Shown: positions 8,600 through 17,665 of the stretch, one piece after another
Layout of the letters: each line of letters starts with the position of its first letter
How positions within the stretch are numbered: position 1 is the first letter of the stretch
Notes under the pieces: model-generated
Seen by the model: only the letters and a program-made list of their open reading frames with translations
Databases searched by the model: none
Told to the model about the DNA's origin: nothing
Made by a program: the position numbers and the translations under genes
Source of the DNA: Mesorhizobium sp.
Lineage (GTDB): Bacteria; Pseudomonadota; Alphaproteobacteria; Rhizobiales; Rhizobiaceae
Direction: 5' to 3'
NCBI RefSeq assembly: GCF_004962245.1
Contig: NZ_SUHQ01000002.1
Location: 62,001 to 126,000 of the forward strand
Length of the DNA stretch: 64,000 nt

Positions 8600-9805
8600 T
8601 TGGAAGCCAACAGCCCCGTGGAAGAAAGCGTGCAGCGGATCGAGCCGGCTCGACTGGAGAATGCGTCGGAGGAAATCTCGGATGCCCTAGCGGAACTTTC
8701 GGCGGCATCCGCTACGTTGGGCAACAGCCTTCATCCCCTTACGGCCGCGAACCTTGCCGATCTCGTGCGCATCATGAACACTTACTACAGCAACCTCATA
8801 GAGGGCCATGATACGCGTCCGCGCGACATCGAGCGCGCGCTGGCAGGCAATTTCGACAAGGACGAGGAGCGGCGCAACCTACAACTTGAAGCCGCCGCTC
8901 ATGTCAGGCTCCAGGCAGAGATCGACCGGATGGCTGCTCGGGGCCGATTGCCTGAACCGGCTTCCTGCGACTTCATCCTGTGGCTTCATCAGGAATTCTA
9001 TCGGGATGCCGAGGAACCCATGCTGCGTGTCAAAGGCGCCGGGCGCGATTTCCTCCTGGCGCCTGGGCAGTGGCGATCGAAACCTGAGCACGATGTTGCC
9101 GTCGGCCGGCATGAACCGCCATCCAGCGTCCGCGTTGACGATTTCATGCATTATTTCGAAACGCGCTACCGCTTCGCAAAGCTCGGCAAGGCAGGCCGGA
9201 TACTCGCCATTCCCGCAGCGCATCATCGCTTCAATTTCATCCATCCATTTCCCGACGGCAACGGACGCGTCAGCCGCTTGATGAGCCATGCGATGGCGCA
9301 TGAGGCAGGTATCGCCTCTCATGGATTATGGTCGATTTCACGTGGACTGGCGCGAGGGCTGAAGAGTCGAAAGGACTACAAGACCATGATGGATCATGCC
9401 GACATGCCACGTCAGGGCGATCTCGATGGCAGAGGTAATCTCTCGCAGCGCGCGCTTGCGGATTTCACCCTGTGGTTCCTGCGCGTCTGTGTTGACCAGG
9501 TGACCTTTATGTCCGGCCTGTTTGATCTCGCTACGCTGGCCAGGCGTCTTCGCGCCTACGCTGCGAGCAGCGAGTTGAAGCCGGAAGCCAGCCGCCTGCT
9601 GGAAGAGGCGCTGATACGCGGCGAATTCGAGCGAGGCGAAATCTCGCGCATCACCGGACTGCCCGAGCGAACGGCGCGGCGGGTTTTCAATGACGTCATT
9701 TCGCTTGGACTGCTGGAATCCGAAACGCCAAAAGGGCCGGTATCCCTGCGCTTTCCCGCCAAGGCCTTGGACACGCTGTTTCCGAGGCTGTTTCCCGAAA
9801 CATGA
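8600..9805 (+). CDS. Fic family protein (class II, likely AMP transferase)
   Basis: Fic enzymes transfer AMP or a related group to a hydroxyl of a target protein. The full catalytic motif HPFPDGNGR is at residues 215-223. An inhibitory-helix motif of the S-x3-E-G type (SNLIEG, residues 64-69) lies N-terminal to it, which defines class II self-inhibited Fic proteins. The C-terminal part (about 330-401) looks like a winged helix, with [17 protein letters not shown]. The start is uncertain: TTG at 8600 is the first usable codon after a stop at 8519, with no strong ribosome site; GTG at 8618 is an alternative. The gene lies on the strand opposite to ku and ligD, between copies of the ligD 3' end. 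Confidence 0.9.
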   Translation: MEANSPVEESVQRIEPARLENASEEISDALAELSAASATLGNSLHPLTAANLADLVRIMNTYYSNLIEGHDTRPRDIERALAGNFDKDEERRNLQLEAAAHVRLQAEIDRMAARGRLPEPASCDFILWLHQEFYRDAEEPMLRVKGAGRDFLLAPGQWRSKPEHDVAVGRHEPPSSVRVDDFMHYFETRYRFAKLGKAGRILAIPAAHHRFNFIHPFPDGNGRVSRLMSHAMAHEAGIASHGLWSISRGLARGLKSRKDYKTMMDHADMPRQGDLDGRGNLSQRALADFTLWFLRVCVDQVTFMSGLFDLATLARRLRAYAASSELKPEASRLLEEALIRGEFERGEISRITGLPERTARRVFNDVISLGLLESETPKGPVSLRFPAKALDTLFPRLFPET

Positions 9806-9823
9806 ACCAACAGTCAGCCAGCA

Positions 9824-12310
9824 TCAGGTTTCAACCGGCAGCAAATCCCTGGCGAAATCTTCCATGTCGGCCCAGGGGTCGCCGGAGGTGGCCAGAAGGC
9901 CCGGCAGCGAAGAATAATTCAAATCTTCCGGAGCGTCGATGGATTCCAGATCGGGCCAGCTCACCGGGGTCGAGGCCGGCAGGTTGGTGCGGGCGCGCAG
10001 CGAGTAAGGTGCCGCCGACGTGTGGCCACGCGCATTGCGATGATAGTCGATGAAAATGCGCCGCTTGCGGTTGTCCTTGCCCATGGTGGTGGTGAAGGTG
10101 TCGGGCGCGGTGGCGGCCAATGCCGAGGAAATGACGCTGGCCGCCTGGTGCAGCTTCTTCCAGTTCTGTTTTTGCGTTACCGGCACGGTGATGTGGATGC
10201 CCTTGCCGCCCGACGTCTTGGCGAACGGTACCAACCCCAGCGCTTCCAGCTCGGCGCGGATATGCACTGCCGCCTCGACCACCTCGCGCCAGCTAACCCC
10301 CTCGCCGGGATCGAGGTCGAAGACAATCAAATCGGGCTTGTCGAGCTTGGTGCGATGGGTGCCCCATGTATGGAATTCGACGACGCCAAACTGTGCCAGC
10401 GCCAGATAGCCCTTGGCATCCTCGACCGACAGATAGGATTTGGTCTCCCCTTCGGAATTGGTCGCCTCGAACGTCGCCACCGAAGAAGGCATGCCGGTGA
10501 AGGCATGGCGCTGGAAGAAACAGTCCTGCGGCTTGCCGGTCGGGCAGCGCACCAGCGACACCGGACGACCGAGGATGTGCGGCAGCATGAAGTCGCCGAC
10601 CAGCGCGTAGTAGACGGCGATATCGAGCTTGGTCGGTCCGGTCTTGCCGAACAGGCGCCGCGTCGGGTTGGTCACCCAGATCGTGGCGAGGTCGGCCTCG
10701 GCGATCAGCCGCTTGCGCTTGGCCGACACCGGGGTCGACAGTCCGACATCGCGCAGGCCGCGGAACACGCCATGGCGTAGCGCATTGTCGGCGGTGCGGT
10801 TGGCATAATGGATGCGGGCCGAAAGCAGCGGCCGCACCCAGTTCATCTCGCGCATGATCTCGCGCGGAACCCCTTCGGGCGCGGTGGCGCCGGTGCGCAA
10901 AGGCTCCAGCCGCGCCAGCAATTCGCCTGCGGTCTCGGCATCGAAACCAGTGCCGACCTTGCCGCGGTAATGCAGTTCGCCGTCCTGCCATTCGCCCATG
11001 CCCAGCGCGGCCAGCCCCTCGGCGGCGTCGGAGACGGTATAGCCGGCGATGACAAAGTCATCGGTTTTCAGCGCTTTGATCTTGGTCCATGTCTTGGTGC
11101 GACCGCTCTGGTAAATTGCCGTGGCGCGTTTGGAGACGACGCCCTCCAGCCCCAGTTCCGAGGCTTGGTCGTAGAGTGCCTGCCCATCACCCTCGACATG
11201 GTCTGAGAACTGGATGGCGGAGTTGGCGCCAAGGCCGGACAGCAGTTGCGCAAGCAGCGCCTTGCGCCGGCCGAGCGGCGCCTTGGTCAGATCCCAGCCG
11301 TCGAGATAAAGCAGGTCGAAGGCATAGAAGTGCAGCTTGTTGCCAGCACCCTCGGCCAGCGCATCCTGCAGCAGCGCGAAGCGACTGATGCCCTTGGCAT
11401 CGAGAGCGACGACCTCGCCGTCTATGATCGCATCGCGGCAGGGCAGCCTGGCGAAGGCAAACGGCAGATCGCCATAGCGCTTCGTCCAGTCGAGACCGGC
11501 GCGGGTGGTCAGCTTGACCGCGCCGTCGGAAAGATGCGCCATGGTACGGTAGCCGTCGAACTTGATCTCGTGCAGCCAGACTTCGCGCGTTTTTTCCGCG
11601 GGATGTTCACTGCCTGGCGGCTTCGGAACGTGCGTCGCCAGCTGCGGCTCGATGCGGGCAGGCGCCGGCGCCTTTACCGCACCGGGCAGCGCGCCGGGTT
11701 TCAGCACGACAGGCTTTGCCTGTTTGGCCGCCGGCTTCGGCGGCGCCACCAGTTCCTCGATGCGCCGTCCGGATTTCACGCTTTCCGGCCGGACCGAAAG
11801 GATGTCGAGTTTGGTATCGGCAGCGAGGTCGCGCTCCTTGAACAGCAGCCAGTTCTTCTTCTCGCTGTCCTCGCCCGGTTTTGGCTTGAGCCGCGTCAGC
11901 ATCCAGCCGCCATTCAGCTTCTCGCCGGCCAGGCGGAACTTGAACGCGCCGGTGCGCAGGCTCTTTTCGACATCGTCCATCGGCGCCCAGACGCCGGTGT
12001 CCCAGACGATCATCGGCCCGCCGCCATACTCGCCCTCGGGAATGACGCCCTCGAAATCGATATATTCGAGCGGATGATCCTCGGTTTCGACCGCCAGCCG
12101 TTTGTCGGCGGGATTGAGCGACGGGCCGCGAGGCACCGCCCAGCTCTTCAGCACATCGCCGACCTGCAGGCGAAGGTCGTAGTGGTCTGATGTGGCGTGA
12201 TGCTTGTGGATGACGAAGCGGTTGCCTTCTCCGACAACCAGGCCGCCAGAAGGTTCCGGCGTCTTCGTGAATTCGCGCTTGGCGCGATAGGCCTTGAGCT
12301 TCGACGTCAT
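9824..12310 (-). CDS. ligD: Multifunctional NHEJ ligase LigD
   Basis: An 828-aa end-joining enzyme with three domains in the order phosphoesterase (about 30-160; HKHHATSDHYDLRLQ and GVIPEGEYGGG), ATP-dependent ligase (about 225-520; adenylated Lys in EIKFDGYR) and primase-polymerase (about 530-810; LVRCPTGKP, FDLDPGEG with metal-binding Asp residues, TSGGKGIH). Together with Ku it repairs double-strand breaks. A Lys/Pro/Ala-rich linker joins the first two domains. All key motifs are present, so it should be functional. Its 3' end is the region duplicated at 8351-8468; the Fic stop is only 18 bp from the ligD stop, convergently. Confidence 0.95.
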   Translation of the reverse strand: MTSKLKAYRAKREFTKTPEPSGGLVVGEGNRFVIHKHHATSDHYDLRLQVGDVLKSWAVPRGPSLNPADKRLAVETEDHPLEYIDFEGVIPEGEYGGGPMIVWDTGVWAPMDDVEKSLRTGAFKFRLAGEKLNGGWMLTRLKPKPGEDSEKKNWLLFKERDLAADTKLDILSVRPESVKSGRRIEELVAPPKPAAKQAKPVVLKPGALPGAVKAPAPARIEPQLATHVPKPPGSEHPAEKTREVWLHEIKFDGYRTMAHLSDGAVKLTTRAGLDWTKRYGDLPFAFARLPCRDAIIDGEVVALDAKGISRFALLQDALAEGAGNKLHFYAFDLLYLDGWDLTKAPLGRRKALLAQLLSGLGANSAIQFSDHVEGDGQALYDQASELGLEGVVSKRATAIYQSGRTKTWTKIKALKTDDFVIAGYTVSDAAEGLAALGMGEWQDGELHYRGKVGTGFDAETAGELLARLEPLRTGATAPEGVPREIMREMNWVRPLLSARIHYANRTADNALRHGVFRGLRDVGLSTPVSAKRKRLIAEADLATIWVTNPTRRLFGKTGPTKLDIAVYYALVGDFMLPHILGRPVSLVRCPTGKPQDCFFQRHAFTGMPSSVATFEATNSEGETKSYLSVEDAKGYLALAQFGVVEFHTWGTHRTKLDKPDLIVFDLDPGEGVSWREVVEAAVHIRAELEALGLVPFAKTSGGKGIHITVPVTQKQNWKKLHQAASVISSALAATAPDTFTTTMGKDNRKRRIFIDYHRNARGHTSAAPYSLRARTNLPASTPVSWPDLESIDAPEDLNYSSLPGLLATSGDPWADMEDFARDLLPVET
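9842..9959. repeat. Intact copy of the 118-bp direct repeat flanking the Fic gene
   Basis: Lies inside the ligD coding end. Identity to 8351-8468 is about 94 percent by hand alignment with no gaps; similarity ends abruptly on both sides apart from a few bases (ACCGG near the ligD stop). Confidence 0.9.
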
Positions 12311-12419
12311 GTCCGCACGCCAGGCGGGATGCGTCGACCGCGCAAAAACAAGGACTTGACCCGCATCGCTTGAATCACTTTGTCAGCATGTGGCAGGCCG
12401 ATGTCGTGCCTCACACAGC

Positions 12420-12644
12420 TCAATCGTCAGTGGCCGGCGTCAGTTCAAGCTCGGCCGGGGACAGACCCTGTTGGAGCTGGCTCAGCCGGAACTCGTCGAC
12501 CCAGTAGGCCTCGCCGTCGACGAGGACACGCGCTTTGTAGGCGCCGGCGGAAAAGCTCTGCGCGGTGATGTAGACTTTGTGGCGCTCAAGTGCCTTGCGC
12601 ACCGCGGCGCGCTTGGAATTCTGGCTGGTGACGGAACTGGCCAT
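12420..12644 (-). CDS. Hypothetical small protein, 74 aa
   Basis: A short soluble protein with a basic N-terminal half (NSKRAAVRKALERHKVYI) and an acidic C-terminus ending ATDD. I do not recognise a family. It precedes ligD in the same orientation with a 109-bp gap and may belong to the same transcript. No strong ribosome binding site is visible upstream of the ATG. Confidence 0.5.
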   Translation of the reverse strand: MASSVTSQNSKRAAVRKALERHKVYITAQSFSAGAYKARVLVDGEAYWVDEFRLSQLQQGLSPAELELTPATDD

Positions 12645-12748
12645 GACACGCTCATACGCACACCACCACAGGAGAAGGCGGCTGGCACAAGGATGGCCGA
12701 GACAGACGGTTGTGTCAATTTTCTGTGGCGCACGCTGAGAGTTGACAC

Positions 12749-12778
12749 GAACACGGCCGATTTTGAATGACCGTGTTC
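12749..12778. repeat. 8-bp inverted repeat, intergenic
   Basis: GAACACGG (12749-12756) and CCGTGTTC (12771-12778) face each other across 14 bases. Together with the larger palindrome at 12819-12862 it fills the 350-bp stretch between the small gene at 12644 and the stop at 12995, in which I see no convincing gene. Confidence 0.5.
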
Positions 12779-12818
12779 TGCGACGACTATGACCGTGGCA
12801 GCAACCGCGCCAATGAAA

Positions 12819-12862
12819 GGTGATCCACGTCGGAGCTGTTTTCAGCTTCTCAGTGGATCACC
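12819..12862. repeat. 44-nt nested palindrome
   Basis: Outer arms GGTGATCCAC / GTGGATCACC (10 bp, perfect) enclose a symmetrical 5-by-5 unpaired stretch and inner arms AGCTG / CAGCT around TTTT. It would fold as one long hairpin with an internal loop in RNA of either strand. It lies downstream of the deacetylase gene stop, so it could act as a terminator of that operon, although no U-run follows. Confidence 0.65.
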
Positions 12863-12994
12863 CGCCCGCCCTCGTGTCCTTCCCAAGACAGGAAACCATA
12901 TAGGCGCATCAAGGGAACTGCGTGTTGACCCAGATCAAATGGTCAATGGTGAGAATTGGACTCGAGACGTGACGGACTCACGACTGACTATTCG

Positions 12995-14095
12995 TCATCC
13001 AATGCCGTCCACAAGCTCCTCCGCCTGGGCAATGGCGGCCGCCTGATGCGGCTGCAGGACTTGGCCTGCGTAGCCCTCGAAGACCGGCAGGAACGGATCA
13101 TCGATCTCAGTCTTGATGCCGGACAATTGCTCCATCACCGCCAGGCCGCAATAGGGCACGTAGGAAGCCGAATAACCGCCTTCATGCGACATCATCAGCC
13201 GCCCGCCACAGAGGTCGTCCGCCGCCTGCATCAGCAGCCGCGTCATCTCGCGATAGCTGCCGCTGTGCAGCATCATGCGCCCCAGCGGATCGGCCGCCGA
13301 GGCATCGAAGCCTGACGGCACGACGATGAGGTCGGGCTTGTAACGAGTGAGCGCCGGAAGCACGACCTGTTCGAACGCGGACATGTAAGCGCCGTGGCCG
13401 CATCCGGCAGGCAGCGGCACATTGATGTTGTAGCCTTCGCCCCTGCCCTCGCCGCGTTCCTTGTGAAGCCCGCTGTCGGGCGGATAGAGCCCGTCCTGAT
13501 GGATCGAGATCGTCAGCACGGACGGGTCGGCATAGAAGGCGGACTGGGTGCCGTTGCCGTGATGGACGTCCCAGTCGACGGTGGCGACCCGCTCGAAGCC
13601 ATGTTTGGCCCGGTTCTTCAGGATGGCGACCGGAACGTTGCCGAACAGGCAAAAGCCCAAGCCTTGCGCGTGTTCGGCATGATGTCCGGGCGGCCGCACC
13701 AGCGCATAGCCATTGTCGACATCGCCGCTCAGCACCGCATCCATCACCGCCGCCGTGCCGCCGGCCGCCAGGCAGGCGATCTCGTAGCTGCCATGGCCGA
13801 AGGGCGTGAGATAGCTCGCATCGCCGCCGCGCTCGTCGCTGAGCGCCTTGATGCGGCTGACATAATCGCGGTCGTGGAACAGGGCGAGATCGTCCTCGCT
13901 CACCGCAACGGAGGCAATCTTCGCCAGCTTTTCGGTGAGGCCGGAAACCTCCATGAGATTGCGGAACCGGCGTTTGGTGGCGGCATTTTCCGCATGCTCG
14001 CCCGGCTCGATGGTCAGGCTCGGCTGAAAGAACAGCGCGGCATTGCCGGTCTCGTGCCAGAGATAGAGTTCGTGAAAATTCCAACCCGTGGTCAT
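12995..14095 (-). CDS. Histone-deacetylase-family amidohydrolase
   Basis: Zinc-dependent deacetylase fold (arginase/deacetylase superfamily); bacterial members remove acetyl groups from polyamines or other small amines. The catalytic His pair is in RPPGHHAEH (about residue 137), zinc ligands are in DWDVHHGNG (about 175) and GFDASAADP (about 265), and a tyrosine-containing HEGGYS loop (about 305) completes the site. At 366 aa it matches class II HDAC-like amidohydrolases. It is last in an operon with an amidase, a Liv-type transporter and a GMC oxidoreductase, nine bases behind the latter, so the substrate is likely a catabolised N-acyl compound; the exact compound is not deducible. GGGAAG precedes the ATG. 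Confidence 0.92.
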   Translation of the reverse strand: MTTGWNFHELYLWHETGNAALFFQPSLTIEPGEHAENAATKRRFRNLMEVSGLTEKLAKIASVAVSEDDLALFHDRDYVSRIKALSDERGGDASYLTPFGHGSYEIACLAAGGTAAVMDAVLSGDVDNGYALVRPPGHHAEHAQGLGFCLFGNVPVAILKNRAKHGFERVATVDWDVHHGNGTQSAFYADPSVLTISIHQDGLYPPDSGLHKERGEGRGEGYNINVPLPAGCGHGAYMSAFEQVVLPALTRYKPDLIVVPSGFDASAADPLGRMMLHSGSYREMTRLLMQAADDLCGGRLMMSHEGGYSASYVPYCGLAVMEQLSGIKTEIDDPFLPVFEGYAGQVLQPHQAAAIAQAEELVDGIG

Positions 14096-14104
14096 GTTGC
14101 TTCC

Positions 14105-15688
14105 CTATCCTGTCAGGATCATCGATGCGGCGCGCTCGGCGATCATGATCGTCGGCGCGTTGGTGTTGCCCGAGACCATCTTTGGAAAGACCGAGGCGTC
14201 GGCGACGCAAAGCCCATCCAGCCCATGCACCTTCATCGACGCGGGATCGACGACGGCCATGGCGTCGGTGCCCATCCGGCAGGTGCTGGTCGGATGATAG
14301 AGCGTCGTGCAGTGGCCGCGAATATACTGCGCGATCTCGGCATCGCTCTCGCATTCGGCGCTTGGCGTGATCTCGCCGGTCAGCATCTCGGCAAGCGGCG
14401 ACTGCGCCGCGATCCGGCGGCTGATGCGGATGCCTTCGACCAGCGTGGCGATGTCCGAGCCGTCCTCGTCGCTGACGAAGTAGCGTGGGTCGATCGCCGG
14501 ATATTCGATAGGATTGGCCGAGCGCAGGCGGATCTCGCCGCGGCTGTCCGGCCGCTGCAGCGTGGTGTGAAGCGTGATGCCGGGCTTCGACGACAGGAAC
14601 CGCACATAGTCGCGGTGCGGGCTGATGGCGCCGTAAAGCTGCAGGTCCGGTTCGACATCGGGCCGGCTCTTGACGAAGCCGCCGGCCGCCACCCAGGGCG
14701 AGGAGCGCGGGCCGCTGCGCGAGGTCTGCCACTCCGCAAAATCGCGCTGCAGCGTCTCGTCGGTCCAGGCACCGACGCCGATCCTGTCCTTGGTGTAGAA
14801 GGTGATCGGAATGTTGATGTGGTCCTGCAGATCCTTGCCGACACCCGGCAGATCATGGACGGGATCGACGCCGACGCTCCTGAGTTCGTCTGCCGGGCCG
14901 ATGCCCGAAAGCAGCATCAGCTGGCAACTGCCGATCGAGCCCGATGACAGCACGACCTCGCTGCCGGCGAACGCGGTCTCCGGCACGCCGTCGACCAGAT
15001 AGCGGATACCCTTGACCCGGCCCTTCTCGATGATCAGGCCCGTCGCCAGCACACCGGTTTTCACGGTCAGGTTGGGGCGTTCCCGCGCCGGGCGCAGATA
15101 GGCCTTGCCGGTGCCCCAGCGTTCGCCGTTCTTGATGGTGAACTGGAAGAGCCCGACGCCTTCCTGCTCGACCCCGTTGAAATCGCGGTTGTGCTTGTAG
15201 CCGGCGGCCTTGCAGGCTTCGATCCAGGCGAGCTCGTTGGGATCGACATGCCCGACATTGCCGATATGCAGCGGCCCGTCGGCGCCGTGCAGCGGATCGT
15301 TGCCAAGCTCGGCGTTGCTTTCGCTGGCCTTAAACACCGGCAGCACGTCGGCCCACGCCCAGCCGGGGCAGCCCATGGCGGCCCAGCCATCATAGTCGGA
15401 CGGCAGGCCGCGAATGTAGATCATCGCATTCAGCGCGCCGGAACCGCCGATCATCTTGCCGCGCGGCCAGAACACCCGCCGGCCGCGGCAGCCGGCCTGT
15501 GGCTCGGTGTAATAGCCCCAATCGACGGCGGTGTTGAACATGGTCGGCCAGTCCGACGGCACGTCCGAGGCGAGCGGCGCCTCGCGGCCGGCCTCCAGCA
15601 ACAGCACCTTGCGGGTGGGATCGGCGCTGAGCCGGTTCGCCAGCACGCAGCCGGCCGAGCCGGCACCCACTATGATCGTGTCGAACAT
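14105..15688 (-). CDS. GMC-family FAD oxidoreductase (choline dehydrogenase-like)
   Basis: Flavin-dependent alcohol oxidase/dehydrogenase of 527 aa. The Rossmann FAD motif GAGSAGCVLANRL is at residues 8-20; the GMC block WPRGKMIGGSGALNAMIYIRG follows near residue 80; the C-terminal His-containing STCRMGTD and the NTNAPTIMIAER block close the protein. It would oxidise a primary alcohol to an aldehyde. I start at ATG 15688, where MFDTIIVGAG begins; upstream in-frame codons lie outside the family. It sits ten bases downstream of the LivM-type gene and nine upstream of the deacetylase gene. Confidence 0.92.
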   Translation of the reverse strand: MFDTIIVGAGSAGCVLANRLSADPTRKVLLLEAGREAPLASDVPSDWPTMFNTAVDWGYYTEPQAGCRGRRVFWPRGKMIGGSGALNAMIYIRGLPSDYDGWAAMGCPGWAWADVLPVFKASESNAELGNDPLHGADGPLHIGNVGHVDPNELAWIEACKAAGYKHNRDFNGVEQEGVGLFQFTIKNGERWGTGKAYLRPARERPNLTVKTGVLATGLIIEKGRVKGIRYLVDGVPETAFAGSEVVLSSGSIGSCQLMLLSGIGPADELRSVGVDPVHDLPGVGKDLQDHINIPITFYTKDRIGVGAWTDETLQRDFAEWQTSRSGPRSSPWVAAGGFVKSRPDVEPDLQLYGAISPHRDYVRFLSSKPGITLHTTLQRPDSRGEIRLRSANPIEYPAIDPRYFVSDEDGSDIATLVEGIRISRRIAAQSPLAEMLTGEITPSAECESDAEIAQYIRGHCTTLYHPTSTCRMGTDAMAVVDPASMKVHGLDGLCVADASVFPKMVSGNTNAPTIMIAERAASMILTG

Positions 15689-15698
15689 CGTCAGTCTC

Positions 15699-16766
15699 TC
15701 ATTTTCCGGCCGGAGCCGGGCTTTGCACAATGTTGCTGCCCGTTGGGCCGGTGCGCCTGCGCGCCAGCCAGCGGACAAGATCGCCAAAGCGGCCCACCAG
15801 CCCCTTCGGCATCAGCACCACCGACAGCGCGATGATCAGGCCGAGGCCAAGCGTGCGGAACTCGCCGCTCTCGCGCATCAACTCGTCTGCCAGCACCAGA
15901 ACCACCGTCCCGACCAGCGGCCCCCAGAACGTGCCGACGCCGCCGACCACGACGATGGCGATGATGAACATCAGCTGCGACATCGACAGCACGCCGGGGC
16001 CGATCGCCTGGAAATGCGCGGCGTAGAAACCGCCGGCCAGCCCGGTGAAGAAGGCTGAAATCCCGAACACCAGCAGTTGCGCCTGGAAGCGGTTGACGCC
16101 GCGCGCCACCGCATAGCCCGGATTGTCCTTGAGCGCCCTGAAGGCGAGGCCGATCGGGCTTTTGACGATCGCGTAGGTGAAGACCATGGTCGCAGCGAAC
16201 AGCACAGCGATGATTGCGTAGTTGCCGACCAGCCACTGGGCCCTGAGCAAGGCCCTGGTGCCGAGATCGCCGAAGCGGGCAAAGCCGACGGCGCCGCCGG
16301 TGAACTGGCGGCATACCGAGCCGACCATGACGAAGCATTCGGTGTCGGTGACGATCAGCAGATACATGGTCTGTGCGATCGCCAGCGTCAGCAGCGCCAC
16401 ATAGACACCGGTCAGCCGCAGGCAGGCCAGGCCGACGACCAGCGAGAACAGCACGGCGCCGAGCGCGCCGGGCACAAGCGCCGCCCACACGTTCCAGCCG
16501 AAATAGAAGCAAAGCATTGCCGTCGCATAGCCGCCGAAGGCGAAGATCGCCATTTGCGCCAGCGAGAAGATGCCGGAGAAGCCGAACAAAAGATTCCACT
16601 GCGATGCGATCGTTGCATAAAACAGCGCCAGCACGACCTGGCCGAGGATGTAACGGCTGTCGATCATGAAGGGCAGCGCGATCGCCGCCGCGATCAGGAG
16701 CAGGCTGATGGCAAGATCGGTCTTTGCCGACCGGGACATGCGCGACATGGGTCTGGTGTCTGTCAT
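15699..16766 (-). CDS. Liv-type ABC transporter permease (LivM family)
   Basis: Inner-membrane permease of 355 aa for a branched-chain-amino-acid/amide-type importer. Many hydrophobic segments are visible from about residue 15 to 320, with the family block AFRALKDNPGYAVARGVNRF on a cytoplasmic loop that contacts the ATPases. Start at ATG 16766 chosen because GAGGGCACC precedes it and it follows the LivH stop by seven bases; the upstream in-frame codons overlap the LivH gene. It pairs with the permease upstream and the ATPases LivF/LivG. Confidence 0.92.
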   Translation of the reverse strand: MTDTRPMSRMSRSAKTDLAISLLLIAAAIALPFMIDSRYILGQVVLALFYATIASQWNLLFGFSGIFSLAQMAIFAFGGYATAMLCFYFGWNVWAALVPGALGAVLFSLVVGLACLRLTGVYVALLTLAIAQTMYLLIVTDTECFVMVGSVCRQFTGGAVGFARFGDLGTRALLRAQWLVGNYAIIAVLFAATMVFTYAIVKSPIGLAFRALKDNPGYAVARGVNRFQAQLLVFGISAFFTGLAGGFYAAHFQAIGPGVLSMSQLMFIIAIVVVGGVGTFWGPLVGTVVLVLADELMRESGEFRTLGLGLIIALSVVLMPKGLVGRFGDLVRWLARRRTGPTGSNIVQSPAPAGK

Positions 16767-16773
16767 GGTGCCC

Positions 16774-17661
16774 TCACATGCGCCGGATTTCGGCGCGGCC
16801 AAAGAGGCCCGACGGTCGCCAGATGAGCACGGCAATGACCACGAACAGCAGCGACGGAAAGCCCCAGCGGGCGCCGAGCGCATACTGGACAAAGGATTCG
16901 AGCAGCGCCAGGCCAAGCGCGGCGGCGACGGCGCCCGGCAGATTACCGAGACCGGCGACCACGCACATGATGAAGGCCTTCAGCATCGGGTCGTTGCCGA
17001 GCGGTGGCGACAATTGCGTCATCGACGACACCATGACGCCGCAAATGCCAGCGAGCGCGCCCGACAGCATCAGCACCTGCAGATAGACGCGGTTGACGGC
17101 GACGCCCATGAGCTGGGCCGCGTCACGGTTCTGCGCCGTTGCCCGGATCGCCCGGCCCATCCGCGTGCGGCCGAGCGCCAGCGAGACCACCACCATCATG
17201 ACGACGACCACCGCGATGATCATCAGGTTCTGCCAGGGCAGCGTCAGCGGCCCAAGGCGAAAGGCGCCGGCGATCGAGACCGGCTGCTTCAGCGGCTGCC
17301 CGCCATAGATCAAAAGGATGGCGTTCTCCAGCGCGATGCCGATGCCGACCGTGGCGATCATGACGTTGGATTCGAATGTCGACTTGTCGTTCTTCAACAG
17401 GTTGCGAACGATCGCAAAATAAAGGATCGCGCCGGCCGCGGCACCCACCAGAATGGCGCCGGCAAAGCCGATCGCGATCGGCAGGCCGAGTGAGGTGATC
17501 ACCGTGAAGGCGACGTAGCCGCCGAGCGTCAGCATCGCCGCGTGGGCCATGTTGAGCATGCCCATCGAACCCCAGACCAGCGACAGCCCGACCGTCGCCA
17601 GGGCATAGAGCGCACCGGAGGTGAAACCGGCGACGAGAATGGCCATGAGAACGTCGGTCAT
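16774..17661 (-). CDS. Liv-type ABC transporter permease (LivH family)
   Basis: Second membrane subunit, 295 aa, with about eight hydrophobic segments, the LVWGSMGMLNMAHAAMLTLG motif near residue 35 and the cytoplasmic block RAIRATAQNRDAAQLMG near 150, both typical of LivH. The ATG at 17661 is preceded by GGAGG with suitable spacing and lies four bases past the LivF stop, hence preferred to the in-frame codon at 17700. Confidence 0.92.
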   Translation of the reverse strand: MTDVLMAILVAGFTSGALYALATVGLSLVWGSMGMLNMAHAAMLTLGGYVAFTVITSLGLPIAIGFAGAILVGAAAGAILYFAIVRNLLKNDKSTFESNVMIATVGIGIALENAILLIYGGQPLKQPVSIAGAFRLGPLTLPWQNLMIIAVVVVMMVVVSLALGRTRMGRAIRATAQNRDAAQLMGVAVNRVYLQVLMLSGALAGICGVMVSSMTQLSPPLGNDPMLKAFIMCVVAGLGNLPGAVAAALGLALLESFVQYALGARWGFPSLLFVVIAVLIWRPSGLFGRAEIRRM

Positions 17662-17665
17662 GGCG

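Noticed and set aside
12789..13046. 85-codon open frame on the plus strand
   Set aside because: Crosses the 44-nt palindrome and the end of the deacetylase gene; no motif.
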